Assembly (NCBI GenBank): GCA_002150815.3
Contig: NDFF03000050.1
Span: forward strand, 310,001 to 374,000
Length of the DNA stretch: 64,000 nucleotides
Reading direction: 5' to 3'
DNA from: Grammothele lineata
Taxonomy: Eukaryota; Basidiomycota; Agaricomycetes; Polyporales; Polyporaceae
Shown here: positions 25,501 through 37,352 of the stretch, piece after piece
Numbering within the stretch: position 1 is the stretch's first letter
How the letters are laid out: each line of letters opens with the position of its first letter
Notes under the pieces: model-generated
What the model was told of the DNA's origin: nothing
Databases searched by the model: none
What the model saw: the letters and a program-made list of their open reading frames with translations, nothing else
Position numbers and translations under genes: made by a program

Positions 25501-28500
25501 GGCTTCTGCGTATGCAAAAGGAAATCAAGGATCTAACTTCATAATACCTGACCCTTGTCATGGAACTGAATCTGAAGTTTGTGTGAGGATTCACAATGGC
25601 CGCGCACCGTACGAGAACATAATGGGAGCATACCACGTCAAATGGTCGTTTCTTCATCCTTTGTCGCGCCCGGCTTACGGACGTAGAACGCCTGCAATCG
25701 TTACAACCTATATGTACTAATCAGGTCCGAGAACGCACGGATATGAGCGGAGGTAGGTGTACACTACCTTTGGCTGGCGCGTTCACTGTGCGTTCTCGGA
25801 GAGGAGGTCTTGGGAGGCTCAGGCTTCTAGACGAGGCCGCGTCATAGCACCAAGATCTCAGATCGGCGGCGGGCTGGGCGGGCGTCTCGGGCCTATCGGG
25901 CCGCTTCGGCCGCAGGGACTTGACGCACTTGGGGAGCCTGAGGCCTGAGGCCCGAGGACGCGTCTCGACCTCGCTCTTCCGAGTGCACGTCCTGCTTGGT
26001 CTTCCACTCTGCGCCCAGCCGGCTTCCTGCGCAACGTCTCCAGTGCATGTTCAACTCGCGTCGCGCCCTGGCCCCTTGGCTTACCGCCTGTCGGCAGCGT
26101 CTGTCCAGCCTCTCGCCCTCCGCGATTTTCCGTAGTCCGGTGAGTTGCGCTCCGCCTTTGCGGACCCCCGCTCTCCGAAGTCATTGCTCACAGCACTCTC
26201 CCTCAATACGGTCTAGGGTGGCGATAGAAGCCTCAAGCTTTGCGCTTCCACCAATGTACTCCCGGCCTTCCCACATGAAACTTCGGCATTCTTTCCCGTC
26301 CTGTCCCTACTCGCCCTATCCCTCCCCTCCTCTCGTCTCTCCCTGTGGCGCACTCTCTCGACACGCTCAAGTTCTTCTGGACGCCATTATCGAACGCTTC
26401 CGGGAGAAGATGTGGGACCTTATAATGCTGATGGATGAAACCTGCGAGGGCTGCGGTAGCTCGGTGCGTGATCTCATCCCACTCTTCCGTACAACGTGCA
26501 AACTTTTCCGCGACGTAGGTCACGACCGATCGTGCTTGTCGTTGTTTGCAAAGACGTACGCCTCCTTTTCCCGCGTTCTTCAAAGTTCTCCAAGGCTTCC
26601 CCCTAGTACGCCCGCCCTCACACCGCCCTATATCGTCGCTCATCTATCACATTCGTCGACCAGCGTCCCGGCCTATGACCGATCACTACCAGGTACGGAT
26701 CCAATCTCACGATACCGGCTCAACGGACAGTCGCCTATATTTCTTTGTGTCAGGTGCGTCCGATTCTTGATTCCCCTCCGAAGCAGCGAGATCAACGTCA
26801 CCTAGATATCTCAGCGTTCTTACTCGTTGCGCCAATCGCTACGCAAGCTGACGTTCCAGTTGTCTCGCACTCCAAATACACAACGTGAGTCCTTTCACAA
26901 GTGTATTCTGCTCCCGCGTCAAGCTCAAGCATACACGCTTTGCATTCTAGTCGCATTCAGGGCGTCGTCTCTGTGTCTAGGCCGAGGTATCAAACATGCG
27001 CCGTCGACGACAGTCCAATAGCCCTCGAGACGCGGAAGGACATTTCATACTCAGCAATACATGGAACGCAAGTTAGGAACGCCCCTTGCTGGACGACCTG
27101 CAAAGGTTCGATGCGCTTAAGTTATGGCCCTGCCTTGGAGTCGTCAGACGACATCGACGTGAAGACCGTTGAAAAGGTACGTCAATGGACTCTAACATGA
27201 TATCTCCGTCACTGAAGGCGTCGACTCTACCACCGCCAGTAGATCACTCTTTGCGAATGAAGGGCGCGGCACCAGAATCGTCATCGATCGGCTCAACACT
27301 CTGCCGCGCGCCCTTTCACAGCGCGCTTTCTGAACCAGGCCGTGCTGAGGTTGCGTTCCGGGACAATATCGGTCTGGATGCATTCGTTCGTGCGGAGACG
27401 GTACGAAGAAGTAGTCGTTTCGCGAGCTGGTGAGTAGGCTAATGTCGGTCGTCAGCCAGTGTGGCTTCGAGGCTGACCAGGCGCAGCGCATAGATGTACC
27501 CCCAGCATCCAAGGCTGCTCCCTTAGTACGCTCTACAAGACGTTACGTGCTGCCTGTCACGTCTACCCCCTCTACAGCGCCGTCCAGTGGACGGGGCTGG
27601 CAGTTTGTCCTCTACCGTATGTGATGCGCGCGGCCGGAGACGAAGTCGGGGCGCTGACGGGCAGCGCGCGCAAGCGACTGCCCACTCCGACGGCTCAGGT
27701 TTGAACCAGCATCGGTGATATTCGTAAATCGTTATGTGGTTCCTTGCACGCGATCGGTCCCAGCGGCCCACTCAATTTCACGTACGCACATCCTTTGAGG
27801 ACTTTGCGCTACGCGTACGTCGCTCACCCGCGCGAGATGTAGTAGCTCACTGGCTGATAGTGAACTCACCTTCCAGATACCGCCTCGCGTACGCGTGCCG
27901 AGCGAACGCGCATATATCCAGCGCGCGCTCTCAACGCGTCTGGATACGGCAGAAATGTCTTGCGCGGTGCGCACGGCACCGCGACCCAGCCTTGCGCACC
28001 GAGTTCGTCTGACGGTCTTGAGTTGCATACCTACACGTAAGTTTGTTTCCTTCCTGATATCGTTCACGCTTGCGTACTGCTGCTAACGTCTCCGTTGCTC
28101 TAGATTATGCCTGTCCGACTTAAGCGCATGAGCTGCGACACCCATTTCAACAGGTGCTAGATGCATGTACTCGTGCAGAAGCGCGAGAGATCGCGTACGA
28201 GGCACGCACGCGCAGCTTGATACTTTGTGGGACTCCGCCGGATCCTTTGAGGATGTGTACACGAGCTAGGCTGCTGTACACATCGTTATATACATAGCTG
28301 CTGTGTAAGCTCACGTACAATTCTGTAGAGAGGTGTCAGTAACAGGATCCCTAACGCGGGTCAGAGAAAGGCTTGCTCCGTAGAACGTACCTAAGCGGTG
28401 GCAACAATCGCGATAATCTACCCTACCCGACTTTCTCAAAACTCATAAACTGCCCACCCACGGTATGGCGCGTACCCGGCTCATAGGTTCCTGCGGGGGC

Positions 28501-28733
28501 ACTGGGTCAGCCTCAGGCTCGCGCAGAACGAGAACGCGTTGGAGCAGGAGCCTCCGGTCCGCCGGGCCGTTCCAGATGCGGAGACCTCTCAGTGCAGCGG
28601 TTCGGGGTCCTGCTCGAATGTAGTGGTCCTCGTCTCGCTCTTCCCTGCGCGCCATCCATCGCCCTACTAGCCCGCGCTACCTTCGCTCCTTGTCGTCCAT
28701 GCCCCGCCCACAGCATCTACGTCAACTACCTAT
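22543..28733. other. Mostly noncoding stretch between the duplicated blocks
   Basis: 22,543-24,090 is the right end of duplicated block A and matches 34,115-35,690. 24,100-28,700 has only short frames in all six directions and no family I recognise. It contains a local tandem duplication (listed separately) and GC-rich patches near 25,860-25,960 and 28,560-28,830. Some frames with exon-like flanks (for example about 26,360-26,660) could be gene fragments, but nothing closes into a model. Confidence 0.4.
24215..24812. repeat. Local tandem duplication (about 200-nt units, about 410 nt apart)
   Basis: About 24,215-24,412 and 24,640-24,812 share an ordered set of landmarks: gacgtccgcg / gatgtccgcg, gctcgtctac, cgtacgacgtc-type and ttggatggttgta / ctggatgattgta blocks, then ccaagcag...gtcagtat and tattggaatt / cattggaatt. 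On the plus strand both look like a decayed coiled-coil-type coding exon followed by an intron; no function can be assigned. Confidence 0.6.
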
Positions 28734-29831
28734 ATGGCAGGTCACACTCGGGCTTCGCGTAGACCCGCCCGGGGCGCGCCCTGCGGATGGCCTCAGGCTC
28801 CCGCCCTTTGAGCCGATAGGCGACCTCGTCAAGTGCACGCATGCCCGCGGTCTCTGCAACAACTAGACGCACACGCTCGCGTTCAGTTGGGCCGCGGCTG
28901 TCTCCTAGTCCGTACGCCCTTCAGCCCCGGAGCTCGTACCAGTGTCATGCCTGCGGGTTCTCGCGACCCGCTTCACACTTCTTCTCCCCCGTGTGCCTCT
29001 GCACCCAAGGCCTCACCGGAGCGGCGTCGAGACGATCGCGCACGTTCGTACGGACGGGCGGCTGATGCTAATGCTCAGTACGTCCACGCAGCGGACCTAC
29101 CACAGACGTCTCGCTCTTCGATACAGGTGCGTCCTGTTTGTTGCAGTGGCCTACTTCACGCACCTCTACCTCGTTCTATCCTCGTTTTTCTTTCGGCCTC
29201 TGCACCAGTCTCTTATCTACCAGCTTTTCTTATGACCGGCGTGCATGTTGACCCGCTGTCTTCTCAGGATTCGTCTACGATCTCGATACTTCCGCGTACG
29301 ACGATTTGATCCCTCCCGACAGACGCTACCCCTGCTCACATACAGCAGTCCTCATAAACGTTCACGGATTCGCTTCCGTACGTTCTTTCCTCGCTCACTC
29401 CCTCCGTCTCTCGCAACATATTCCCGCTGATGCCATCCTTCAATTAGAGCCTTCCATGGCGCTCAGACAATTGTCTCCGCCATCCCGTACTATGTACAGG
29501 TCCCGCGGGAAGCTCCACGTGCGTCCTTCGATGTGTGTGTGGGCCCGATCCCGGTCCCTAAGGAATATCGGCAGGGAAAGAATGCAGGGGCCATCGACGG
29601 CACCCCCCGCGCTTGCGGGCCCGTTCCTCCAGCGCGCTACGGCAGGAGAGAGTACGGGAACTTCTGGCGGCCGGAAGTTGGGGAGGGAAGGGAGAGGAGG
29701 GGGCCGTTGCGAGCGCGGGCGTGAGCATATTTCAGGGACGCGAGGAGAAACGTATGGAGGGGTGAATGGACTGGTTCATGCTGGGCGTCGCAGTGGTGGC
29801 AGTTGACGTCGAGGTCAGCGTCGGCACATAG
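28734..29831 (+). pseudogene. PNPOx-like pseudogene (copy of the gene at 17096)
   Basis: Fragments of the family are readable but in different frames: a weak start (atggcaggt, 28734), a segment matching PLSPEAHVNVSPKG near 28,920 that changes frame, an intact GVETIAHVRTDGRLMLMLS (about 29,022-29,078), LIPPDRRYPCSHTAVLINVH (about 29,310-29,370), PYYVQVPREA, a NAGAIDGTP helix remnant and the terminal hydrophobic MDWFMLGVAVVAVDVEV tail ending at 29831. Frameshifts separate these pieces and the N-terminal part is disrupted, so no product is expected. Confidence 0.85.
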
Positions 29832-31077
29832 GTGAGTGCTAAGTAGCTATCACCTTGCAAATACGCTTCGATTCTAAATGTCTTGCGTACGCTAGTATTC
29901 GCGCGCAGTCTATTCTGATGTAGAGACACTGCCGTAGCTTGACGGTGCATTTTCACTTCTCACATGCCGTTTCCTCAAGATCTTCATTCCCGTTCGTTCC
30001 ATAACTCAACAATCTATGACCGTGCATATGCGCAACCTCACCCGTCGCCGGTCTCTTCGAGAGATCCTTAACAACCATGCATGCTAGCTGAACAGCTCCT
30101 TCTTCTCTTTACTCCCTTCTTGCTCACCTGATGATTTATCTGTTCCCAGCAGGATACGGCGAGGGGCAGATGAGGCGCGTTTCTAGTTCAGTTTTCTATT
30201 TTCCCCGCACTCACTGAGATAACGCACCATCATCCCTCAATCTCCGTAGTGTGCCCGACATTGCACAGATACCTCGGACCTTCTGCCAGCAAGTACTGGC
30301 CGGTTATCTGTCCCCGTAGTACGTACGTCGCAGTCGTTAGACTGCATGGAGCTCGTTGAGCTAACTGCCACCCTCAGCGGGTTGCTAGAGCGCCCTCAGC
30401 GAGTCACAAGGTTGTCGTGTCTACTAAGCACACCGGGGCCCGCTTCGCTGTGATTGCCACCGGTACCCATGCGGAGCATGCTTCACTGCCACGCAACTTG
30501 AACTCCATGATCCTGTTCCGCCCTAACGGGCTTTCAACGCTTGCAGTAAGAGGTTCGCCAGGATCTCATAGGTACCTGCTGTGAGCAGAAGCACGCGGTA
30601 TACATCTTTAATGGACATTCTTCTCCGCACGAAGTCCACATGAGCGCCAGATACGTTGCTGATATGGCGGTGTTAAGTGCCGATGGCCAGGATACCTCCC
30701 GTTGTAGTCGAGAGATCTCATGCTATCATATATGCCTACGATGTGTGAAGCGGACATTTGCCAGGCGAGCTCAAGATAGCAAGCAAGCAGGACGTCGAAC
30801 GATATCCGCACAGGTTTTGCAGTTGAACGTCTCTTCTGACAGGCGGCGTGTCCGCGCGAGGTGACATGTGGCGGCGTTCGGGTCTTCTTTCACTCTAAGT
30901 CTCCCAGGACTCCCGTTAGTACTGCCCCGAACCGCAATAACGCCGAGCAGCCTCGTGGTTGAGGCAGTGGTGCTGTACTCTGATACCCAGAGTATAGATC
31001 TCGCGGTTTGCGCCCTCGCCGTTGTATATCCTTCAATCCCTCTCCCCACATCCACATTCTTGCACGCAGTCTCCGCA
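29832..31077. other. Duplicated spacer upstream of MLKL-like gene B
   Basis: Diverged counterpart of 18,179-19,493; no coding sequence seen. Confidence 0.5.
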
Positions 31078-34000
31078 ATGCTGTCAAGAAGGCACCTACT
31101 TCGCGTCTCACCACCCTCCTCAGATGATATTCTCGCTGGGACCATCGCTGGATTGGAGCTCCTGGAGAAGGCGTCAGATGTGATCCCGGGGATCCCATGT
31201 CTTGGTATGATCCTCTCTTCCGTGACTGGGATCGCAAAGTCAGTAGAGGTGAGCTTGCTACAAAGTACGATGAAGCCTCCCCAATAATTTATGGATGACT
31301 AGAAAATGAAAGGCACAAAAGAGGGGTTTGTGGAGCTGGCGACGCGTGCCGCTGATCTTGTGCAGCACATCGAGAAGCGTCTCAAGCCAGAGTCATACGA
31401 GGCGAGCAAAGACATTAAGGAGATTCTGGAGGACCTCTACAAGTAACTCCATCACACGTCGCTAGCGTTGTGTGTCTAACATACTCTTTCGTCGCAGAGT
31501 AGTTGCCAGAATTCGGCGGGTCATAGAACAAGAGCAAGGGCGATCTCGCATAGATCGTTTTCTTCACCAAGCGTCGATTGCAGCAACATTGAGAAAGGGC
31601 ATACAAAGCCTGGATGACGCTAGGGAGAATTTCAATGTATGTAGTGTGTGGTGTAGCCTATTCTCCCTCAGGATAGTCGAACGCAGTATACTCCGGGGCT
31701 GATATTACCATGCCAGACGGCATGCTTGATTTCTCTCACCCAGAAGGTAGAACAGCAAGCAACTTACGACGATGAACTTCAGGTACGTCAATCTACGTCC
31801 ACGCATACAGCAGAAGTATGGATTCGGCATTGACTATCAAAACTATTTAGATACGACTCCTACGCCCCACGGACTTTGAACTCCTTGCAGATTGTGGCAA
31901 GCGCAATGTAGCTGGGAAATACGAGATGCAGGAATACGAGGCCCGTTTGGATGGTAAAGTCGTTCGGGTACGAGAACTGCGTGAGAAGAGAGCGATGAGT
32001 CCTGTACGTCCTCAGAATCGGTTCTATCTCATGTATGATCTCTGACGGTACGACGGCTACTAGGATGACCTCAAGTCTCTGGTTCTCTACAATCCAACCA
32101 AGTCCGGTAGTGTGCTACTACTCGTCTGGGGCAGCCGAATGTGACGCTCGTATACCAGGAACGGCATGAATCCTTCTTTTATACGGATCCTTGGAATTTC
32201 TCATAGAACGGTGGCACGCCCATTCTACGTGCTCGAGGCAGGTAAGTTCTGTGTTGCTTCAATATAGCGAGAATCAGAGCCTACGAAGCTAATCTGACTT
32301 TCTGTAGGTGTGCATTCTCTGGCCAAAGATATTGTGGGAGTGGATCCGCTAGACCTCCTTAACGCCTGGCTTCAGCATGTGAGCAATTTTTTGGCCGACA
32401 ATGGTACTTCTACCCATCTATTTGTAGACCATCGAATTTGAGGTTTGTGGAGACTTGGTAACAAATTATGCAATCTAAATGATGTGGGATTGCATACTTA
32501 GAGTGCACTTCAATATGCAAGGCGTACGGAGGTTCCAGTAAATAATGTACGTCCCTTTGTCTATATAGTGCAATATTCATAACTGCTGATGACCAGCAAA
32601 CACCATCTAATAGCCGAGCAAAGGCGTGGCGCATAACCATAGCGCCTGCGCTTCATCCGCCTCTCTCAACGAGAGCGGGATCCTCAAATTGGACATTTCG
32701 GACCTGTGCGGGGCAAACAGTAACTGCCTGCGACGATATCTCGAGAGCATGTACTCTGAGGTTCGTTTCCAAGGTTCTTCCAACTCTCCCACTTCGCTAA
32801 GCTGACATTTCCAGTATAAAGGCCTTGAGGTTCCTGAGCAAGGCATGGCTATCTTCTGATACATCGTCGCATCACTGGCACACTAACATTTCCGTTTTGC
32901 TTACACAGGTTTCTCTGGTTTCATCCATAATCAGGACTATTCATCCGCGGCAGACCTGCTGGCTGCACTCCGCCATTCCCGGGATCCCAACTCATCCCTC
33001 ATTCCCACCCTGTCCATCTCAAATGCCGTCGACCGCTTCGTTGCCTCATACCTGGGCATAATTTGGTCATCCACCTACGATTCAGCCACCGACGGCCTTC
33101 GCATAGGCGACTACGGCCACTTTGAGCTCGGCAAGGACGGCGCACGTCGGTTCGTCCGTCTTGGACACGTCGAGGAGCTCATGGGAGTGCCGTTATCCGT
33201 TGGGAGCTGGTGGCAGACCAGGGATGCCCAGGGGATCTGGAGTAAATTCCGTGTGTGGGAGAATGACAAGAGATTGAGGTGTGTCTCATCATCCTTTCAT
33301 TTTTATCTGTTGTGTTGTGTTGTGCTGCGCCCATGATCCTGGGTAGAGGAACATGATTGTTGATTCACATCTTCCCAGTTGCGAGTTTATTCTTGACGAA
33401 GGTCACCCAGAATATCCACACCGTACTACTCGTATGGACCGTTGGCACGAGATGTTCGACAGCGGACACTCCTTCAGTGTGTCAACATTTTTCTGGGACC
33501 ATGCAGAGACACTCGCAGAGCAACACAATATCAGTTTGTCCGATCTCATCCTAGGTACATAAAACCCTGCTTAGATCTCAGCTCGTCGTTTCATCACTAT
33601 TCACATGCTTCCGTTCCTTTGCAGTTTACGGCTACCAGATATTTGCCTATGTGGTAGAGAACTCAAATGATGAGGATAGCACAATGTCCGCTGGGAGCTC
33701 TGCACCTGATGGTGCGTCGAGTTTACATCTCTCTAAGTGCAGCTCACACCTGATTGTGGGCTCTCCTCAGGAACCTCACCCTCTGCAGTGTATTTCCACG
33801 CGGGCCCTCCACCTGACAGCATGGATCCTTTGGATTCGTGGGGCTTTTGGTCTTGCAGCCCGGACCCAGATGTCGAGCGTCCCGAAGGGATGTCCGACGT
33901 AATTGGAGACTTCCGGTTGTGCATGCCGTAAGTGAATGGCTCAATGATGTCTGTTATCATGTCTCATTAGAGCGACAGTACGGTTGTGACGTATAACTAT

Positions 34001-34114
34001 CTCTCACCCTTTGCTGGGGAGATTGTCAGGACAGTCAACCGTCTGCGGAGGGGAAACGACAATGACCTAGAAATTTGCGAGGATGAATCGCGTTTCACTA
34101 CCATATGGGCTTGA
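31078..34114 (+). CDS. MLKL-like protein, copy B, with a probable new intron in exon 9 (688 aa)
   Basis: Exons: 31078-31248, 31303-31442, 31498-31636, 31717-31782, 31851-32003, 32064-32101, 32159-32241, 32308-32378, 32428-32457, 32502-32546, 32614-32760, 32815-32842, 32909-33278, 33349-33554, 33625-33711, 33771-33927, 33979-34114; phases close to 688 aa. Every exon except the ninth has exactly the length of its copy-A counterpart. Exon 9 of copy A (120 nt) corresponds here to 119 nt with an in-frame TAA (32476-32478). Splicing at gtaaca (32458) and ttag (to 32501) removes that stop and restores the frame, deleting about 15 residues. Domain reading is as for copy A (helical bundle, GKVVRVREL, FYVLEAG, ESGILKLDISDL). 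One donor is weak (gtccgg at 32102). Without the 44-nt intron this would be a pseudogene. Confidence 0.65.
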
Positions 34115-36379
34115 AGCATCTGCGAGACTCAAATATTGGAGTACTATGCAGTTTGTTTGGACAGGCGTTGTTGTAATTCTAGGATGTGCTCTTCAAAAAC
34201 CAATATTAAACGATGTTTTGATGAAACCCGCACTACATACGAAGAAGATATAATATTAAGAGCCAACCCAGTGCAATAATTGAAGGTCTAATCGATCTCG
34301 CTGAGTGGTGCTACAGGCTAGTAATTCACACTGATCCGTGCAGTAGCGATCCTAGTCCAGAAATTCGGTATAAACTGATTATATGCGTCTGAGATCATAT
34401 ATTTTCTGATCCGAGCCGTGCTGGACCTGACTCAGCGAGTTGCTTGTTACCCGATGCAATACTTACTAATGATGAACCTTTGCAGCACTGACCTACAAGG
34501 ATGCACCTCCGGAGCACATCTAGTTTTGATAAAACCATACGGTATACGGCTACAAGGTACAAGGATGGGGCGGCAGCATTCAGTCTCAGTAGTGAAGAAT
34601 CTGAAGGGCACAGGTGCTCAAGTTTCGTTTCCTGAATACTCAACGCGACACTCCTATTCAAACACGAGGTCACGGGAATGAAGAACGGAATCTACGTTCA
34701 GTACTAGCCCAGGTGTAAACATCAGGCGTTCCGTTAGAGTCTTGAAGGTCATAGTGAGGCTCTACAGAGGCACCGTATGGGAATATGCAGTCGACATAGG
34801 GGTAAGGGATGCGCTAACCCCATGCGGTGAGTCCAGCGAGTACAAGATGTGACCGATTGACACTGGAACGTCGTAGGGAACACCCAGGCATTGGATAGTG
34901 ACCATGCCACCCATAGGCTATCGGCGAGACCCCAATGACGATCCTGAGAGCGCATGTATAGTGGAGGAGGCGGTGAAGGGCAGAGGATTGCTTACGGTGC
35001 GCGAGGACGGTTCCTCGGGTGCCCCGCGCGGGGGCCCACGACATCCCTTCTGGATCGAGAATGATCTAGGCGAGGCGGGTCAGAACGAGCTGTCAAGGAC
35101 ACGATGACGTCGTGCGCTCTCCATCCTAGTGCCTCATCCGACCTGCACTCCGGATGTCGTCATAGGCGAGCGCCGCGCTTCGCATTCATAGCTACCGTAG
35201 ACACCCGATCTCGCCCTTAAGAGGAGGCTCAGTCGTGCAATCTCTACCATGCGCACTCGGACGATGCCTATTATTAACTTTACGAGCTTGCTACACTGAT
35301 GCAAGATCGATCCTACTTCCAATCAGCACCGACGCTCGTTCTCTCGGATTCACCAGCATCAATGTTTTCTCCCTCTGTCCCCTCGGTCAGTGTATGCGCT
35401 ATTCCACTCCAGCGGCGCTCGGGTCCATCGCCCAGGATAGGTGCGCTGTCATCACCTTGGTCGATGCCGCGAATTGGAATGCATACGCCCCACGCTTACT
35501 GACAATGCAAAGACGTACAATTCGCGTGAGATAGACCCTAAGGATCGGCAATGAGCGTACGCCCAATTAATGAATTGATAGAAGTACACCATCGTGTCGA
35601 GACCTTACATCGTAGACTTCACATCATCTATGAGCTGTTCGACATCCGAGCCGTCAGCAGCACACTCAGCCAGCGCGCGCCGCATTCAGCGAAAAAGCTC
35701 ACGGACTGCGATGGGTTTCGAAGAAATAAAAAACAGAAGAATATGGGGCCCGTTTTCGAGGTGGAGGAGTGCGTGTGCGAATGTTTCGAGACTGCAACGT
35801 TGAAGAGGTGCGTCGCCTCCTAGCAATTCTCATCCAGGATCTTCACGCAGACGCGACAAAGCAGCCTGATTATGGTCACATACTAGTTTTCTACATCCCT
35901 GGTAGGCACTGTCTTCATCATACATATAACAAGGATCACATGAGTGATGTATGCTTTCAGGAACAGCCCAAATCCATTCTTTTCTCAAGTCGTCGGAGGG
36001 TCTTCCTCGTTTCACAACTATCTGGGCATGAACTTATGTGACTCTTGCGAAGTGCCATGGAAGTCCTCCAGTGGCCGTTATGTGGTAGGTCAAGGGGATC
36101 TCATTAGAACTGTTTATGATGTACCTGTCACTCACAAGCACTCGAACAAGACGACCGGCTTTTGCGTGCGTCGTTCTGATGAGAGGGAACTTCAATTGCA
36201 CAATATCACACACGCACCATCTCCTACTAGCAAGTACCAGTACATCCTTCTCGCACAGCACCGACAAGAGTACAGATCAATATACACAGCGCGTCCGACT
36301 CGACCCGGATATACATACACCCCTAAACGCACTTTCTCCCCTCCCGAGCACTTGGACTCACACGCACGGAATGTGTTCA
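34115..36379. other. Intergenic; right end of duplicated block B, then unassigned sequence
   Basis: 34,115-35,690 matches the sequence after copy A. 35,690-36,380 has short frames without recognisable families. No gene supported. Confidence 0.4.
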
Positions 36380-37205
36380 TCACGCCTCGGCGAACTCCTT
36401 GGGCACGTCCGCGAACGCCGCCGCACCGAGGCCCAGTAACCCCAGTTGCGTCACACACGCTCCGACCAGACGGAAGACCGTCTCGGGCGCGGGGTGAGCC
36501 GGACGTCCTTGAGACTCTATTGCAAAGGAAGCCACCACCATCATGAGCACCACGAACAGCAACACGAACGAAAATCAAACGGAAACACGCACCAAGTATC
36601 GCCTGGTTCACCTCCGCCGCGAGCGCGTCGCGCGCCGCCTACCCCGCAGTCTCTGTGACCTTGCCCCTAGCTGCGACGGGGTCGTCGAAGGCGACGACGC
36701 CGAACGTGCGTCGGAGGTGCGCGCGCACGCTCGAGCGCGCGTCGGCCTTGTAGTCCGCCTCGAGCGTCTGCCCGTACGCGAGCGCCGTGTGCAGCGACGC
36801 GCGCGCGGCGGCTGCGAGTGTGGCGTGCGGGGACGGCGAGGGCGAAGTCGGGGACAGGGGGGTATGCGTGATGCCAGAAGCGGGAGCGGGAGCGGGAACG
36901 GGAGCGGCGGAGGGGAGCACGGAGGAAGAAGCCGTGGACTGGGCGGGGTGGGCCTCGGGCGACGGATCGTCCACGTCCATCGCGCCCACTCCATCCATCG
37001 GCACTACTCCATCTCCCGCGTACGGCGGGCCGTCTGCGTTGGCAGACGCGAGGGCGGATGTCAGCGCCGAGACGACGGGCGGGGGCGTGATGCGTTCTGC
37101 TTCCTTGACGCGGCGGAGGGCGTCCCCAGCAGCGAGGACGAGCTCGACGAACTTGCGGCAGCGGAGGCGGAAGAGGACGAGTATGACACTGTTCATCGGA
37201 CACAA
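36380..37205 (-). pseudogene. Relic of a RanBPM/CTLH-CRA (GID/CTLH-type) protein, C-terminal part
   Basis: Minus strand, two exons: about 37,205-36,593 and 36,516-36,380. The first reads LRCRKFVELVLAAGDALRRV, a Pro/Ser/Ala-rich insert, and RRTFGVVAFDDP. The second reads GRPAHPAPETVFRLVGACVT and ends at a natural stop. This is the C-terminal CRA region of RanBP9/10-like subunits of the GID/CTLH ubiquitin ligase. Two things point to a relic. An in-frame TAG (36639-36641) interrupts the reading just before AARDALAAEVNQAIL, which is still in the same frame. Nothing resembling the SPRY, LisH or CTLH domains is found upstream, where low-complexity sequence begins. The 31-nt stretch around the TAG is too short to be an intron. 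Confidence 0.75.
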
Positions 37206-37229
37206 TTAAAAAATATCGTGCTTTTCCCG

Positions 37230-37352
37230 ACCATTCACTGTCATTCCTAGCAATTCCTGACAATTCACGTTGTTTCACTGATTTTCATCTCCTTTCACGA
37301 CAGTTCCTCATCATTCTTTACCGTTCCTTACCGTTCCCGGCCGTTCCTGAGC
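37230..37352. repeat. Degenerate short tandem repeat (TTCCTNNC-like)
   Basis: A run of related 9-11-nt units: attcctagc, attcctgac, gttcctcatc, gttccttacc, gttcccggcc, gttcctgagc. It abuts the truncated 5' end of the RanBPM-like relic. Confidence 0.6.

Larger units (their letters stand above)
28690..35690. repeat. Segmental duplication, copy B (about 7 kb)
   Basis: Direct copy of about 17,050-24,090. The order is kept (PNPOx-like, spacer, MLKL-like, spacer), but the PNPOx-like copy is broken, while the MLKL-like copy keeps an open spliced frame. Ends are estimated by eye. Confidence 0.85.

Noticed and set aside
25860..25960. GC-rich palindromic motifs (gggcctatcgggcc, cggccg, ggcctgaggcc)
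   Set aside because: Short and irregular, with no consistent stem-loop or flanking duplication.
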